Below are positions 1 through 9,156 of a stretch of DNA of 64,000 nucleotides, piece by piece. The stretch is from Bacteroides pyogenes DSM 20611 = JCM 6294 (GTDB taxonomy: Bacteria; Bacteroidota; Bacteroidia; Bacteroidales; Bacteroidaceae): positions 1 through 64,000 of the forward strand of contig NZ_ATZH01000021.1 of the NCBI RefSeq assembly GCF_000428105.1. Reading direction: 5' to 3'. A program made the translations under genes and the position numbers. The notes beneath the pieces are model-generated. The model made no database searches and was not told the DNA's origin. It saw nothing but the letters and a program-made list of their open reading frames with translations. Every line of letters begins with the position of its first letter. The first letter of the stretch is position 1.

Positions 1-42
1 ATCAGCTACCGCGAGAAAGCCATCAAAGAGGTTGTTGCTTAG
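1..42 (+). CDS. C-terminal end of an unidentified protein (partial)
   Basis: The first frame reads ISYREKAIKEVVA and then a TAG stop. Only 13 residues are inside the window, so neither the family nor the reality of the gene can be established. The same frame stays open for another 39 codons after the stop, which is not statistically notable. A TAACTTTG box at 54-61 resembles a -7 element, but no gene follows it. Confidence 0.3.
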   Translation: MSYREKAIKEVVA

Positions 43-314
43 GAAAATATCACTAACTTTGCATTGACCGACAAAGAATATCCTACACAACCACAGGTCG
101 AGGGGCAAGAAAGGAATCATACCCTGAGATACTCTTACTGGTTATTGTTTGATATTTTTTAAAGTCAACCTAAATAGCAAATAGCCAAAAACGAGCGTCA
201 ACTTGTAATAAAAATAAGTATTAACTGAGTCAACCCACTTTGAAAATAAGCCGTAAAGTGGTCAACTAAAAACATTAAACCACAGCCGTATGGCAAGCAT
301 GGCGAAAGAGAAAA

Positions 315-398
315 GTTTCCCACTGGGGAAACAAAAGTTTCCATACGGGGAAAATAAAGTTTCCCCAGTGGGAAACTTTTGTTTCAACGGTGGGAAAC
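315..398. repeat. Array A: four 18-bp palindromes with a 22-bp period
   Basis: Four imperfect palindromes of the form GTTTCC-N6-GGAAAC lie at 315-332, 337-354, 359-376 and 381-398, separated by 4-base A/T spacers. The reverse complement of this array occurs at 24935-25018 with the same unit order and spacers and five mismatches in 84 positions, all in one unit. The array lies beyond the 3' end of the HAD hydrolase gene. No gene was found in the rest of the 43-466 gap. Confidence 0.85.
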
Positions 399-466
399 TA
401 ACGAAACTATTCATTGTTTGAAAACGAAGAAAGTATGTCGGGCGAGGTGAGGCGGGAGCAAGGGAG

Positions 467-1141
467 TTAGCGAAACAATTGCTCCCATTTTTCGCAAAGG
501 GCTTCCATCGAAGGAAACAGCAAGTCGGCTCCCGCATCGAGCAATATCCGGTCGTCCAGCGGGCCCGTATTTACGGCGATTGTGAAGATTCCCGCCCGAT
601 GTCCGGCTTCTACTCCCAGAGGCGCGTTTTCTATCACGACGGCTTCGCCGGCTTCTATTCCGCCTTTCTTCAAAGCCATCAGATAAGGCTCGGGGTCGGG
701 CTTCCCGTACTTGACATCGAATGCCGTTACCATCAATTCTTTGCGAAACATGCCGGGGAAATTCTGCTCCAGACGTTGCAACAACGAGAGTTGCCCGGAG
801 CCGGTGACTACCATCGGCGTAAGTTCTTCTTTTTTTATCTTCTGAAGAAGTTCCCAAGCGCCGGGCATTCGTTCCGCTTCTGCGTATGAGTTGAACGAGA
901 CACTTTTTTCTTTGTAGATACTCTCTATTTCTTCGGGTGTGGCCTCTCTGCCCAATTCGCGTTGGAATACGATGTTGATGGTTGCCGCTCCGGTTCTTCC
1001 TTCGTGCATGTACGCTTCTTCGCGGCTGAGGTCGAGCCCGCGCGCCTTCATTGTTTTGTGCCATGCCTCGGCATGATAAGGCATGGAGTTGAAAAGTACG
1101 CCGTCCATGTCGAACAAGACGGCCTTCAGTTTTTCCTTCAT
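467..1141 (-). CDS. HAD-superfamily hydrolase, beta-phosphoglucomutase-like
   Basis: A 224-residue protein of the HAD phosphatase/phosphomutase superfamily, probably cytoplasmic and acting on a small phosphorylated metabolite. Motif I is LFDMDGVLFN (nucleophile Asp11, acid/base Asp13), followed by an alpha-helical cap at about residues 17-85. Motif II is VVTGSG near 115, motif III is KYGKPDPEPY near 148, and motif IV is VIENAPLGVEAG near 170. Length and cap type match the beta-phosphoglucomutase/phosphatase subfamily, but the substrate cannot be read from sequence. It is a single-gene unit. A TATCTTTG-type -7 box on the same strand at 1238-1245 gives a leader of roughly 90 nt. The family assignment is secure and the substrate unknown. 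Confidence 0.88.
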   Translation of the reverse strand: MKEKLKAVLFDMDGVLFNSMPYHAEAWHKTMKARGLDLSREEAYMHEGRTGAATINIVFQRELGREATPEEIESIYKEKSVSFNSYAEAERMPGAWELLQKIKKEELTPMVVTGSGQLSLLQRLEQNFPGMFRKELMVTAFDVKYGKPDPEPYLMALKKGGIEAGEAVVIENAPLGVEAGHRAGIFTIAVNTGPLDDRILLDAGADLLFPSMEALCEKWEQLFR

Positions 1142-1237
1142 CTTTTGGAAAATGTATTACGTTGTTTATGGGTTTATTATTCGTCCTGCAATCTTTGGCA
1201 ATTGGGCTGTACGCCTGCCGGAAAAGATTTACGGGCG

Positions 1238-1245
1238 CAAAGATA
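1238..1245 (-). promoter_or_regulatory. Bacteroidetes -7 box for the HAD hydrolase gene
   Basis: Reads TATCTTTG on the minus strand, a match to TAnnTTTG. No clear TTTG -33 box lies 19-21 bp upstream. Transcription would begin near 1231. Confidence 0.45.
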
Positions 1246-1324
1246 GGGATAAAAAACGGGAGAAGAAGATAATAGGCGCAGATACTTTCGCAAGCTTCCG
1301 CGAAACAGTTAAGTCGCCCTATTG

Positions 1325-1355
1325 TTTGCAGGTTTGCATATAATATGTATTTTTG
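1325..1355 (+). promoter_or_regulatory. Bacteroidetes promoter of the small lipoprotein gene
   Basis: TTTG at 1325-1328, 19 bp, then TATTTTTG at 1348-1355: a full match to the Bacteroides sigma-AB consensus. It excludes the earlier in-frame ATG at 1353, which overlaps the -7 box, and supports the start at 1380. Confidence 0.7.
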
Positions 1356-1379
1356 CGACATTATAAACTTGGCACTTTT

Positions 1380-1865
1380 ATGAAGAAACTATTATTATTC
1401 CTGCTTCCGTTGCTTCAGGTAGCTTGTTCTCAGAACGATGAAAGCCCTATTATTAAGGTGGAAAAGGTATGCGTGGACAGAGGAAAAGGTGTTGAAGAGA
1501 GGAACTATTCCGGCTGTATGGATGAACTCCCGGCATTGAAAGCGGGCGATAAAATCGATGCTCTTCTTTTGCTCGACGGGAATGGGGCCGAGCTCAAGAC
1601 TTTTATGTTGCAGAGCGACGATAAAGTGAATACCGTGTTGCATTATAAGGAAAGGGAGGTCTCTGTCACAGGCGAGCTGACCGATGAGGAAAAAGGACAA
1701 TTGCGTTTTATAGACGGAGTGATGCATACCACCGTTTCGGTTCAGGCTACCATCAAGGAAGTGGATGAGGAAGGCGATGTGAAATTGTTTTTCTATCTTT
1801 CTTCGAAAGCCGACTGCGAAGGGACGAAGGAAGTGCTCGGCTTGAAAACAAAAGCGAAAGAATAA
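1380..1865 (+). CDS. Small lipoprotein of unknown function
   Basis: A 161-residue protein starting MKKLLLFLLPLLQVACSQ: short positive N-terminus, hydrophobic stretch, and a lipobox (LQVAC) with the acylated Cys at position 16. It would be a lipoprotein of the cell envelope. The mature part is mostly polar, with many Lys, Glu and Asp and three to four cysteines (CVDRG, YSGCMDE, DCEGTKE), and gives no recognisable domain. The start was chosen because the upstream ATG overlaps the promoter -7 box. It stands alone between the HAD gene and a strong hairpin. Its function cannot be given. Confidence 0.75.
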   Translation: MKKLLLFLLPLLQVACSQNDESPIIKVEKVCVDRGKGVEERNYSGCMDELPALKAGDKIDALLLLDGNGAELKTFMLQSDDKVNTVLHYKEREVSVTGELTDEEKGQLRFIDGVMHTTVSVQATIKEVDEEGDVKLFFYLSSKADCEGTKEVLGLKTKAKE

Positions 1866-1920
1866 GGGTATTTTCTTTCCGTAAGACTTCACAAAAGATT
1901 GGGGATCGTCTGCCGGACGT

Positions 1921-2071
1921 TCTGCCGGAATGCTGCAAAGCATTTGGCAATAGTTTGGCTCGCATGGAATTGTCGTGGCATATGCTCTGCTTTAATGCAG
2001 CAAAGCATTTGGTAACAGTCCGGCTCGCATGAGACTGTCGGGGCATACGTTCTGCCGGAATGCTGTAAAAC
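1921..2071. repeat. Imperfect 65-bp tandem repeat (2.3 copies)
   Basis: Two full units (1921-1985 and 1986-2050) and the first 21 bases of a third (from 2051) align at a period of exactly 65 bp. The shared core is GCAAAGCATTTGG, followed by GGCTCGCATG and TGTCG-GGCATA. Units 1 and 3 begin with the same TCTGCCGGAATGCTG, which unit 2 has diverged from. It is intergenic and I see no open frame that would explain it. Confidence 0.8.
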
Positions 2072-2136
2072 CGCCGCAGTGTCGGCGTACCGCACCGGTG
2101 CGAAGCTCTTTGAAAGTGTACGGGATAGGGTAATGA

Positions 2137-2193
2137 TAAAAGGACGTACCGTTTCCACTTCTGTTTCTACAGATGGAAACGGTACGTCCTTTT
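2137..2193. terminator. Long perfect hairpin, probable bidirectional terminator
   Basis: Twenty bases at 2137-2156 are perfectly complementary to 2174-2193, with A-rich and T-rich outer ends and a 17-base loop that can itself pair (TCTG/CAGA). It separates the rightward lipoprotein gene from the leftward pgi gene, so both transcripts would run into it. Confidence 0.8.
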
Positions 2194-2497
2194 GAGTTGA
2201 GTTACTGTCGGTGTTTCTGCTCATTGAGAAGGTCGGTGGGAATGGTATTTGCTTTCAGATTGGAGCCAACCTCCGCTTTCTGAACCGCAAACGTGATTCC
2301 CGGAGAAACACCTGCTAATCACCTTCGAATATTCCGCTGTAATTCGGGAAGCAAGGACAAACCTTATGCTACATAAGCCGCCTGATAGTCAGCCTGCCGA
2401 ACGGTTGCGGCGCATACTCGGCAAGTCTGCCGTACAGCGATGAACGGCTTTGCGTTTGCTGCGGCAGTCTTCTTGCAGAAGAGCGTCCGGGAGCTGA
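2194..2497. other. Intergenic stretch with nothing recognised
   Basis: No gene, RNA motif or repeat was found between the hairpin and the end of pgi. Open frames here are short and have no recognisable sequence. Confidence 0.5.
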
Positions 2498-3835
2498 TTA
2501 CAGTCGCGCCTGAATCGCCTTCGATTCCTCTTCGTATCCCGGTTTGTTCAGCAAGGCGAACATATTCTTCTTGTACGCCTCCACACCCGGCTGGTTGAAC
2601 GGGTTCACACCCAGCAGGTAACCGCTGATGCCGCATGCTTTTTCGAAGAAATAAAGCAGCCCGCCGATGTTATATTCGCTCAGTTCGGGAATAACGATGC
2701 GCATATTGGGTACACCGCCGTCTACATGAGCCAACTGAGTGCCCAGCTCCGCCATCTTGTTCACTTCGTCCACCCGTTTTCCGGCAAGGAAGTTCAGCCC
2801 GTCGAGATTGGCTTCGTCCGAAGGCACTGCCAGTTTATGGTTTACTTTATCTACCGAAATCACAGTTTCGAAGATCGAACGTTCGCCTTCCTGAATCCAT
2901 TGCCCCATAGAGTGCAGGTCGGTAGAGAAGTCAACCGATGCGGGGAAAATTCCTTTGTTCTCTTTCCCTTCCGATTCTCCGTAAAGCTGCTTCCACCATT
3001 CGCTCACGTAATGCAGTTTGGGACAGAAGTTGACGAGAATCTCGATCTTCTTTCCGTTTTTATACAGCTCGTTGCGTGTAGCGGCGTAAACCGCTGCGGG
3101 GTTTTCTGCGAACGGAACGTCCGCTCCGCATGCTTTTTCCATATCGGCAGCGCCGGCAACCAGTTGCTCGATGTCGAATCCGGCTACGGCGATGGGCAGC
3201 AAACCTACCGGAGTAAGCACAGAAAAACGCCCGCCAACATTGTCGGGGATAACGAACGTCTTGTATCCTTCTTTATCTGCCGTGACGCGTGCCGCGCCTT
3301 TCTTGGCATCCGTAACGGCAACGATGACCTTCTTCGCCGTTTCTTTGCCCCGCTGGTCTTCGCATTGCTTTTTCAGCAGGCGGAAAGCAAGGGCGGTTTC
3401 GGTAGTTGTTCCCGATTTGGAGATATTGATTACACCGAACTTCTTGTCTTTCAGATATTCGGTAAGTTCGTACAGATAGTCTTCGCTGATGTTATGTCCG
3501 GCGTAGATGATGACCGGATTTTCTTTCTTTTCCTGCAACCAGACGAAGCTGTTCGACAGCGCTTCGATTACGGCGCGAGCGCCCAGATAGCTTCCGCCGA
3601 TACCCGCTACTACAACTACTTCGCAATTTTCTCTCAGCACTTTCGCTGTAGCTTTCAAGTCGGCCAAATGTTCTTTGCCGATAGAAGAAGGCAGATGCAG
3701 CCATCCCAAGAAGTCGTTTCCTTTTCCGGTTCCGTCTTCCAACATTCTTTGTGCAGCTTTTACCTCGCTCTCGTAGGCAGAAACTTTCTCTTTGGAGATA
3801 AATCCAAAAGTCTTTTCAATGTTCAAGCTAATCAT
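2498..3835 (-). CDS. pgi: Glucose-6-phosphate isomerase
   Basis: Interconverts glucose 6-phosphate and fructose 6-phosphate in the cytoplasm (glycolysis/gluconeogenesis). The 445-residue length matches the short bacterial PGI form. Visible signatures are the sugar-phosphate isomerase motifs [11 protein letters not shown] (about 80-90) and SKSGTTTET (about 140), the region around [11 protein letters not shown], and a C-terminal [10 protein letters not shown] with the conserved active-site lysine. The next gene upstream on the same strand is gpsA, 36 bp away, and lysS follows 46 bp further, so the three may be co-transcribed. Nothing is abnormal. Confidence 0.97.
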   Translation of the reverse strand: MISLNIEKTFGFISKEKVSAYESEVKAAQRMLEDGTGKGNDFLGWLHLPSSIGKEHLADLKATAKVLRENCEVVVVAGIGGSYLGARAVIEALSNSFVWLQEKKENPVIIYAGHNISEDYLYELTEYLKDKKFGVINISKSGTTTETALAFRLLKKQCEDQRGKETAKKVIVAVTDAKKGAARVTADKEGYKTFVIPDNVGGRFSVLTPVGLLPIAVAGFDIEQLVAGAADMEKACGADVPFAENPAAVYAATRNELYKNGKKIEILVNFCPKLHYVSEWWKQLYGESEGKENKGIFPASVDFSTDLHSMGQWIQEGERSIFETVISVDKVNHKLAVPSDEANLDGLNFLAGKRVDEVNKMAELGTQLAHVDGGVPNMRIVIPELSEYNIGGLLYFFEKACGISGYLLGVNPFNQPGVEAYKKNMFALLNKPGYEEESKAIQARL

Positions 3836-3871
3836 ATCTATATAATGTTTAAGTTGACAAATGTATAAGTT

Positions 3872-4867
3872 TTATCTGAACGAGTCGGTCAGCAATTTGA
3901 TCTCGATCATGGGTGAGATGCGTTCGTACAAGATGTTGTATACCGCATCGAGTATCGGCATGTTCACATGATAGTGTTTGTTGATCTCTTTGATACATTT
4001 CGTTCCGTAATATCCTTCGGCTATCATCTCCATCTCGATTTGGGCGCTTTTCACCGAATACCCCTTTCCGATCATCGTTCCGAACGTGCGGTTGCGGCTG
4101 AAGTTGGAATACCCCGTCACCAGCAGGTCTCCTAAGTAAACGGACTCATTCACGTTTCTGTTCAGCGGATGTACCGTATTGAGGAACCGGTTCATCTCTT
4201 GTATGGCGTTCGAGATAAGCACCGCCTGAAAGTTGTCGCCGTACTTCAGCCCGCTGCAAATGCCCGCCGCGATGGCATATACGTTTTTCAGCACCGAACT
4301 GTATTCGATGCCGCATACGTCGTCGCTTACAGACGTTTTGATGAAGCTGCTTCCCAGTCGCTGGGCAAAAACGCGCGCTTTGTTCTTATCCGGACAGGCG
4401 ACGGTGAGATACGACAAGCGTTCCAACGCTACTTCTTCGGCATGGCAAGGGCCTGCCAGTACGGCGATGTTTTCCGGCGGCACGCCATACTCTTTCGTGA
4501 AGTATTCCGATACGATGATATTGTCGTCGGGTACGATTCCTTTGATAGCGGTGATGATAAACTTGTCCCTGATCTTTGTTCTCAGTTTCTTCAAGTGAGC
4601 TTTCAGATAAGGAGAGGGGGTAACGAAAATCAACGTATCCGATTCTTTCACAATCTCGTTGATGTTGGAGCTGAACGCGATGCGCTTCGTGTCGAATTTC
4701 ACGCCTGTCAGGTAGGCAGGGTTGTGTCCCAGCCGCTTGAACTCGGCGATGCGGTCGTCACGTCGCATGTACCAGTTTATCGAATCGGATTGTGCCAGAC
4801 ACATCTTCGCGATGGCCGTAGCCCAACTTCCGCCGCCCATTATCGCTATCTTACCGGGTAATTTCAT
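3872..4867 (-). CDS. gpsA: Glycerol-3-phosphate dehydrogenase [NAD(P)+]
   Basis: Reduces dihydroxyacetone phosphate to sn-glycerol 3-phosphate for phospholipid synthesis. The 331 residues begin with a Rossmann dinucleotide loop (GGGSWATAIA, about 11-20). ITAIKGIV and VLAGPCHAEEVA follow in the mid-region, and the catalytic lysine lies in SSVLKNVYAIAAG near residue 193. The C-terminal helical domain contains the usual NRTFGTMIGKG segment. It sits between lysS and pgi with short gaps, consistent with a shared transcript. Length and motifs are normal for the family. Confidence 0.95.
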   Translation of the reverse strand: MKLPGKIAIMGGGSWATAIAKMCLAQSDSINWYMRRDDRIAEFKRLGHNPAYLTGVKFDTKRIAFSSNINEIVKESDTLIFVTPSPYLKAHLKKLRTKIRDKFIITAIKGIVPDDNIIVSEYFTKEYGVPPENIAVLAGPCHAEEVALERLSYLTVACPDKNKARVFAQRLGSSFIKTSVSDDVCGIEYSSVLKNVYAIAAGICSGLKYGDNFQAVLISNAIQEMNRFLNTVHPLNRNVNESVYLGDLLVTGYSNFSRNRTFGTMIGKGYSVKSAQIEMEMIAEGYYGTKCIKEINKHYHVNMPILDAVYNILYERISPMIEIKLLTDSFR

Positions 4868-4913
4868 AAATAACTAAATAAGTAAAGAGTTATCTTCTAA
4901 CTCTCCTATAATA

Positions 4914-6641
4914 TTAATTGATTTTTCCTACCCATTCGGTTACGTCATTCACGCTTGGGTTAGCTAATTCCAATTTGTACTTTTTATTGATTCCGCAAAT
5001 ATCCTGATGCAATTTCTGCGGGTTCACATCTTTCATGTCTTCCACGAGGTTGTATCCTGCTTTCTGAATCACAGGAACCCACGCTTCCGGAATGCCCAGT
5101 TCCATATACTTGGCGGCGGCATCTTTTTTCACCACCCTCTCCGGACGCATCTGCGGGAAGAACAATACTTCCTGAATGGCTGTTTGTCCCGTCATCAGCA
5201 TCACCAGACGGTCCATGCCGATGCCCATGCCCGAAGTGGGCGGCATTCCGTATTCCAGCGCGCGTACAAAGTCCATATCGATGAACATGGCTTCGTCGTC
5301 TCCCTTTTCGCTCAGGCGAAGCTGGTCTTGGAAACGTTCCAACTGGTCGATCGGGTCGTTCAACTCCGAGTATGCGTTTGCCAGTTCCTTACCGTTTACC
5401 ATCAGTTCGAAACGCTCCGTCAGCTCGGGATTGCTGCGGTGGCGCTTGGTCAGCGGCGACATCTCTACCGGATAGTCGGTGATGAATGTCGGCTGTATGT
5501 AGTTGCCTTCACAAAACTCGCCGAATATCTCGTCGATCAGTTTGCCTTTACCCATCGTTTCGTCTGTTTCGAGGTTAAGCTTCTTGCAGATCTCGCGAAT
5601 CTCTTCTTCGCTTTTCCCCGCCAGGTCGTAGCCGGTAAACTCCTTGATGGAGTCGAGCATCGTTACACGCTTGTAAGGAGCTTTGAAGTTGATGATGTTG
5701 TCGCCCACCTTTACTTCGTGCGTTCCGTTTACGTCCATGCAAATCTTGTCCACCATGTTTTCGGTAAACTCCATCATCCAGTTGTAGTCTTTGTAGGCCA
5801 CATACACCTCCATCGCCGTAAACTCAGGGTTGTGCGTACGGTCCATTCCTTCGTTGCGGAAGTTCTTGGAGAATTCGTATACACCTTCGAATCCGCCTAC
5901 GATGAGACGCTTGAGGTACAACTCGTTGGCGATACGCAGATAGAGCGGGATATCCAATGCATTGTGGTGCGTAGTGAACGGGCGTGCCGCCGCTCCGCCG
6001 GGAATCGGTTGCAAAACCGGTGTTTCCACTTCGAGATAACCTTTCGAGTTGAAATACTCGCGCATGGAGTTGTACACTTTGGTACGTTTGACAAATATAT
6101 CTTTGATACCTTCGTTCACGGCCAGGTCGACATAACGCTGGCGGTAACGGAGTTCAGGATCTTCGAAAGAGTCGTATGCCACACCGTCTTTGTATTTTAC
6201 GCTCGGCAGCGGTTTGATCGATTTGGCCAATACGGTAAGTTTTTGCGCATGAACACTGATTTCACCCATCTGCGTGCGGAATACGAAACCTTCGATACCG
6301 ATGAAATCGCCCAAGTCGAGCAGGCGTTTGAACACGGTATTGTACAGCTCTTTGTTTTCTTCCGGACAAATATCGTCGCGGGTGATATACACCTGAATGC
6401 GGCCTTTGGAATCTTGAAGCTCGATGAACGAGGCCTTTCCCATGATGCGGCGGCTCATGATACGTCCGGCTATGGATACCTGGCGAGGCTCGTCGTCGTC
6501 TTTAAATTCGGCTTTTATATCTATGGAGAAAGCGTTGGTTACATACTCTGCGGCGGGATAGGGGTCGATGCCCATGGAGCGGAGCTCATTCAGGCTGTTA
6601 CGCCGGATGATTTCCTGTTCACTTAGTTCTAATATATTCAT
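4914..6641 (-). CDS. lysS: Lysine--tRNA ligase (class II)
   Basis: Charges tRNA-Lys. The 575-residue protein has an N-terminal OB-fold anticodon-binding domain (about 50-150, with [11 protein letters not shown]). The class II catalytic core contains motif 2 ([14 protein letters not shown], about 262) and motif 3 ([12 protein letters not shown], about 480). About 70 residues follow motif 3 beyond the usual bacterial end, giving a protein longer than the roughly 505 residues of E. coli LysS. I believe this C-terminal extension is common in Bacteroidales, and its role is not evident. It is the first gene of a likely lysS-gpsA-pgi transcription unit. Confidence 0.97.
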   Translation of the reverse strand: MNILELSEQEIIRRNSLNELRSMGIDPYPAAEYVTNAFSIDIKAEFKDDDEPRQVSIAGRIMSRRIMGKASFIELQDSKGRIQVYITRDDICPEENKELYNTVFKRLLDLGDFIGIEGFVFRTQMGEISVHAQKLTVLAKSIKPLPSVKYKDGVAYDSFEDPELRYRQRYVDLAVNEGIKDIFVKRTKVYNSMREYFNSKGYLEVETPVLQPIPGGAAARPFTTHHNALDIPLYLRIANELYLKRLIVGGFEGVYEFSKNFRNEGMDRTHNPEFTAMEVYVAYKDYNWMMEFTENMVDKICMDVNGTHEVKVGDNIINFKAPYKRVTMLDSIKEFTGYDLAGKSEEEIREICKKLNLETDETMGKGKLIDEIFGEFCEGNYIQPTFITDYPVEMSPLTKRHRSNPELTERFELMVNGKELANAYSELNDPIDQLERFQDQLRLSEKGDDEAMFIDMDFVRALEYGMPPTSGMGIGMDRLVMLMTGQTAIQEVLFFPQMRPERVVKKDAAAKYMELGIPEAWVPVIQKAGYNLVEDMKDVNPQKLHQDICGINKKYKLELANPSVNDVTEWVGKIN

Positions 6642-6816
6642 CTTGTTATGTATTAACTCTATTATCCGGCAAAAATACGAAACTTTTCTTATATATATTC
6701 TATTACTCTTCCATTTTTGTATGGCGGATGTCGTTTGTTTTACTCTTCAGGCAACCTTGTTTTTGCGATTTTATTCGATAAGCGGAACAGATTGATGAAA
6801 AAACACGAAAAAAATG

Positions 6817-6824
6817 TATCTTTG
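6817..6824 (+). promoter_or_regulatory. -7 box upstream of the btuF-like gene
   Basis: TATCTTTG matches TAnnTTTG, with a weak -33 candidate TTGA at 6792-6795 (21-bp gap). The leader of about 57 nt is too short for a cobalamin riboswitch. Confidence 0.45.
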
Positions 6825-6887
6825 TCCGCATCGTCTACCGGATGATGCCGGACTCCGGCAATCCGTAACTTTTTTGGGTATAGAGCT

Positions 6888-8078
6888 ATGAATGTATATC
6901 ATCTTATTCGTACGGGAAACAAAGCTTGGTTACTGCTGGTTTGCCTGTCATTACTTCTTTTTTCATGTGTCTCGAAAGGGAAAAGACAGGCGGTTGCCAA
7001 CGGTGGAACGTCTGTTGCGTTCGATTCGACTGCAATGATCGTTCCCCAATATGCCGAAGGCTTTAGTGTAGCGTATGTAGAGGGAGGATGTTTGGTCACG
7101 ATTCAGGATCCGCAGAAAGAAAAAGGAAAGGGCGAGGTTTACAGGTATGCCTTCGTCAGAGACAGAGAGGCTTTTAAAAAAAATGCCGATTTGCCTGCCG
7201 ATTATGTCATGCAACCCACGCCTGTCGGGAATGTAATCTGCATGACTTCGCTTCAGCTTTCCAATTTCATTAAACTCGATGCGCTGGAGCATGTGGTGGG
7301 AATAACAAGCACCCGCCATTTATTTAACGAGGAAGTCAGAACTCGGCTGAAAGAAAAGAAAATCCGACAGATAGGGATCGAGGGGAATTTTGACAGCGAG
7401 GTCATCATGGAAGTGGATCCGGACCTGATTCTGATTTCTCCTTTCAAGCGGGGAGGATACGATGCGTTGAAAGAGGTAGGCATTCCGCTTATTCCCCATC
7501 TCGGATATAAGGAAAATTCTCCTTTGGGGCAGGCGGAGTGGATTAAATTCATAGGACTGCTCATCGGCGAAGAGCAGAAGGCAAATCTTCTTTTCGACTC
7601 TATCCAGGCGGAATACAATCGCTTGAAATCGCTTGCCGAAAGGGTAGAGCGGAAACCGGTCGTCTTTAGCGGCGAACTGCGTGGAGGCAACTGGTATGCC
7701 GTAGGCGGACGGAATTTTCTGGCTCAGCTTTTCCGTGATGCGGGAGCCGATTATTTCCTGAAAGACGACCCGAATACAGGAGGGGTGACATTCGATTTCG
7801 AAACCGTATACAGCAGTGCGGCAAATGCCGACTACTGGCGTATCCTGAACAGCTATAACGGAACATTTACGTACGATGCCCTGAAGGGAGAAGACGCTCG
7901 CTATGCCGACTTCCAAGCTTTTAAGAAAAAGGGGGTAATCTATTGCAACCTGAAAGAAAGACCTTATTACGAAGAAGCTCCCACACATCCCGAAGTGCTG
8001 CTGAAGGATTTTATCAAAGTGTTTCATCCGGAGCTTTTGCCGGACTATTCTCCTGTGTATTACGAATTGTTAAAATAA
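6888..8078 (+). CDS. btuF: ABC transporter substrate-binding lipoprotein (BtuF/FecB type)
   Basis: A periplasmic metal-chelate or corrinoid-binding component of an ABC importer, anchored as a lipoprotein (LLLFSCVSKG, Cys near residue 27). At 396 residues it is longer than soluble BtuF. The periplasmic-binding fold begins near residue 110 with VICMTSLQLSNFIKLD and continues through VVGITSTRHLFNE and VDPDLILISPFKRGG, typical of the helical-backbone TroA/BtuF superfamily. It is followed at 10 bp by a permease and then by an ATPase. The 24-kb cobalamin synthesis region nearby makes corrinoid the most likely cargo. Siderophores or haem remain possible because FecB and BtuF are hard to separate by eye. 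Confidence 0.8.
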   Translation: MNVYHLIRTGNKAWLLLVCLSLLLFSCVSKGKRQAVANGGTSVAFDSTAMIVPQYAEGFSVAYVEGGCLVTIQDPQKEKGKGEVYRYAFVRDREAFKKNADLPADYVMQPTPVGNVICMTSLQLSNFIKLDALEHVVGITSTRHLFNEEVRTRLKEKKIRQIGIEGNFDSEVIMEVDPDLILISPFKRGGYDALKEVGIPLIPHLGYKENSPLGQAEWIKFIGLLIGEEQKANLLFDSIQAEYNRLKSLAERVERKPVVFSGELRGGNWYAVGGRNFLAQLFRDAGADYFLKDDPNTGGVTFDFETVYSSAANADYWRILNSYNGTFTYDALKGEDARYADFQAFKKKGVIYCNLKERPYYEEAPTHPEVLLKDFIKVFHPELLPDYSPVYYELLK

Positions 8079-8088
8079 TAAAGAAAGC

Positions 8089-9129
8089 ATGAGAAAGACT
8101 CCCGTATGGCTGTTGATGCTGTTGTTGGCGGCGGTGATTTTGTTCCTCTTCTTCTTGAATCTGGTATTAGGCTCGGTCTCTATTCCGTTCCGCTCGGTAT
8201 GGGATATTTGCTTGTTGGGAGACGAATCGAATCTGATCTGGTCGAATATTATCCGGAAGTCGAGGATGCCGCAGGCCATTACGGCATTGGTGGCGGGAGC
8301 CGGGCTTTCCGTGAGCGGATTGCAGATGCAAACGGTTTTTAAGAATCCGTTGGCAGGTCCTTCCGTTCTGGGCATCAGCTCCGGCGCCAGCATGGGTGTG
8401 GCGTTTGTGGTGCTGCTTTCCGGCAGCTTGGGCGGGGTTGCTTTGAGCCGGCTGGGACTGATAGGCGAATTGGCGCTGACCATTGCCGCCATCGCCGGAG
8501 CATTGGCTATCATGGCGCTTATCGCTTTTGCTTCGCAGAAGGTGAAAGGAAATGTCACGCTGCTTATCATCGGAGTGATGATAGGCTATGTGGCGAATGC
8601 GGTGATCGGGGTACTGAAGTATTTCAGTGTCGAGGAGGATATACGGGCTTATGTGATCTGGGGGCTGGGGAGTTTTGCCCGTATTTCCGGAGGACAGCTT
8701 TTCCCGTTCGTAATCACGATGGCGGTGTTGCTGCCGCTCTCTTTTCTTTTGATAAAGACACTGAACTTATTGCTGTTGGGCGACAGCTATGCCCGAAGCC
8801 TCGGACTGAACATCAAGCGTGCCCGTCTGTTGGTTATCTCATGTTCGGGAGCGTTGGTGGCTATCGTTACCGCTTATTGCGGCCCGATTATCTTTCTCGG
8901 TCTGGCTGTTCCTCACCTTTGCCGCACGTTGTTCCGCACTTCCGACCACCGTATCCTGATGCCCGCTTCGTTGCTGGTAGGTGCGGCAATGGCGCTTTTG
9001 TGCAACCTGATTGCGCGTATGCCGGGCTTCGAGGGGGCGTTGCCCGTAAATTCCGTGACGGCCCTTGTCGGCGCTCCGGTGGTGGTGTCGGTACTATTCC
9101 GTCGTCATAAGGGGGAAATAAATGAATAA
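8089..9129 (+). CDS. btuC: ABC transporter permease, BtuC/FecCD family
   Basis: Inner-membrane permease of the importer. Its 346 residues are mostly hydrophobic, with about ten predicted membrane helices. FecCD-family landmarks are RMPQAITALVAGAGLSVSG near residue 58, NPLAGPSVLGISSGASMG near 85, and CGPIIFLGLAVPHLCRTLF near 265, the last being the coupling-helix region contacting the ATPase. The start lies 10 bp after the binding-protein gene and the ATPase gene begins 27 bp downstream, so the three form one operon. Vitamin B12 specificity is inferred from context only. Confidence 0.85.
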   Translation: MRKTPVWLLMLLLAAVILFLFFLNLVLGSVSIPFRSVWDICLLGDESNLIWSNIIRKSRMPQAITALVAGAGLSVSGLQMQTVFKNPLAGPSVLGISSGASMGVAFVVLLSGSLGGVALSRLGLIGELALTIAAIAGALAIMALIAFASQKVKGNVTLLIIGVMIGYVANAVIGVLKYFSVEEDIRAYVIWGLGSFARISGGQLFPFVITMAVLLPLSFLLIKTLNLLLLGDSYARSLGLNIKRARLLVISCSGALVAIVTAYCGPIIFLGLAVPHLCRTLFRTSDHRILMPASLLVGAAMALLCNLIARMPGFEGALPVNSVTALVGAPVVVSVLFRRHKGEINE

Positions 9130-9156
9130 AGAGTGTTTAAATAGACAAATCAAGAT

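Noticed and set aside
43..162. Open frame continuing after the first stop codon, as if a read-through or pseudogene
   Set aside because: Forty codons without a stop is common by chance, and the residues match nothing I recognise.
315..398. Array A as a CRISPR array
   Set aside because: The units are palindromic with uniform 4-base spacers. There are no unique spacers and no cas genes nearby.
411..1361. Long open frame overlapping the HAD hydrolase gene on the same strand
   Set aside because: It is out of frame with a gene that has all four HAD motifs, and its basic, low-information sequence is typical of a shadow frame.
6825..6887. Possible second cobalamin riboswitch before btuF
   Set aside because: The leader is about 60 nt and has none of the conserved B12 aptamer boxes.
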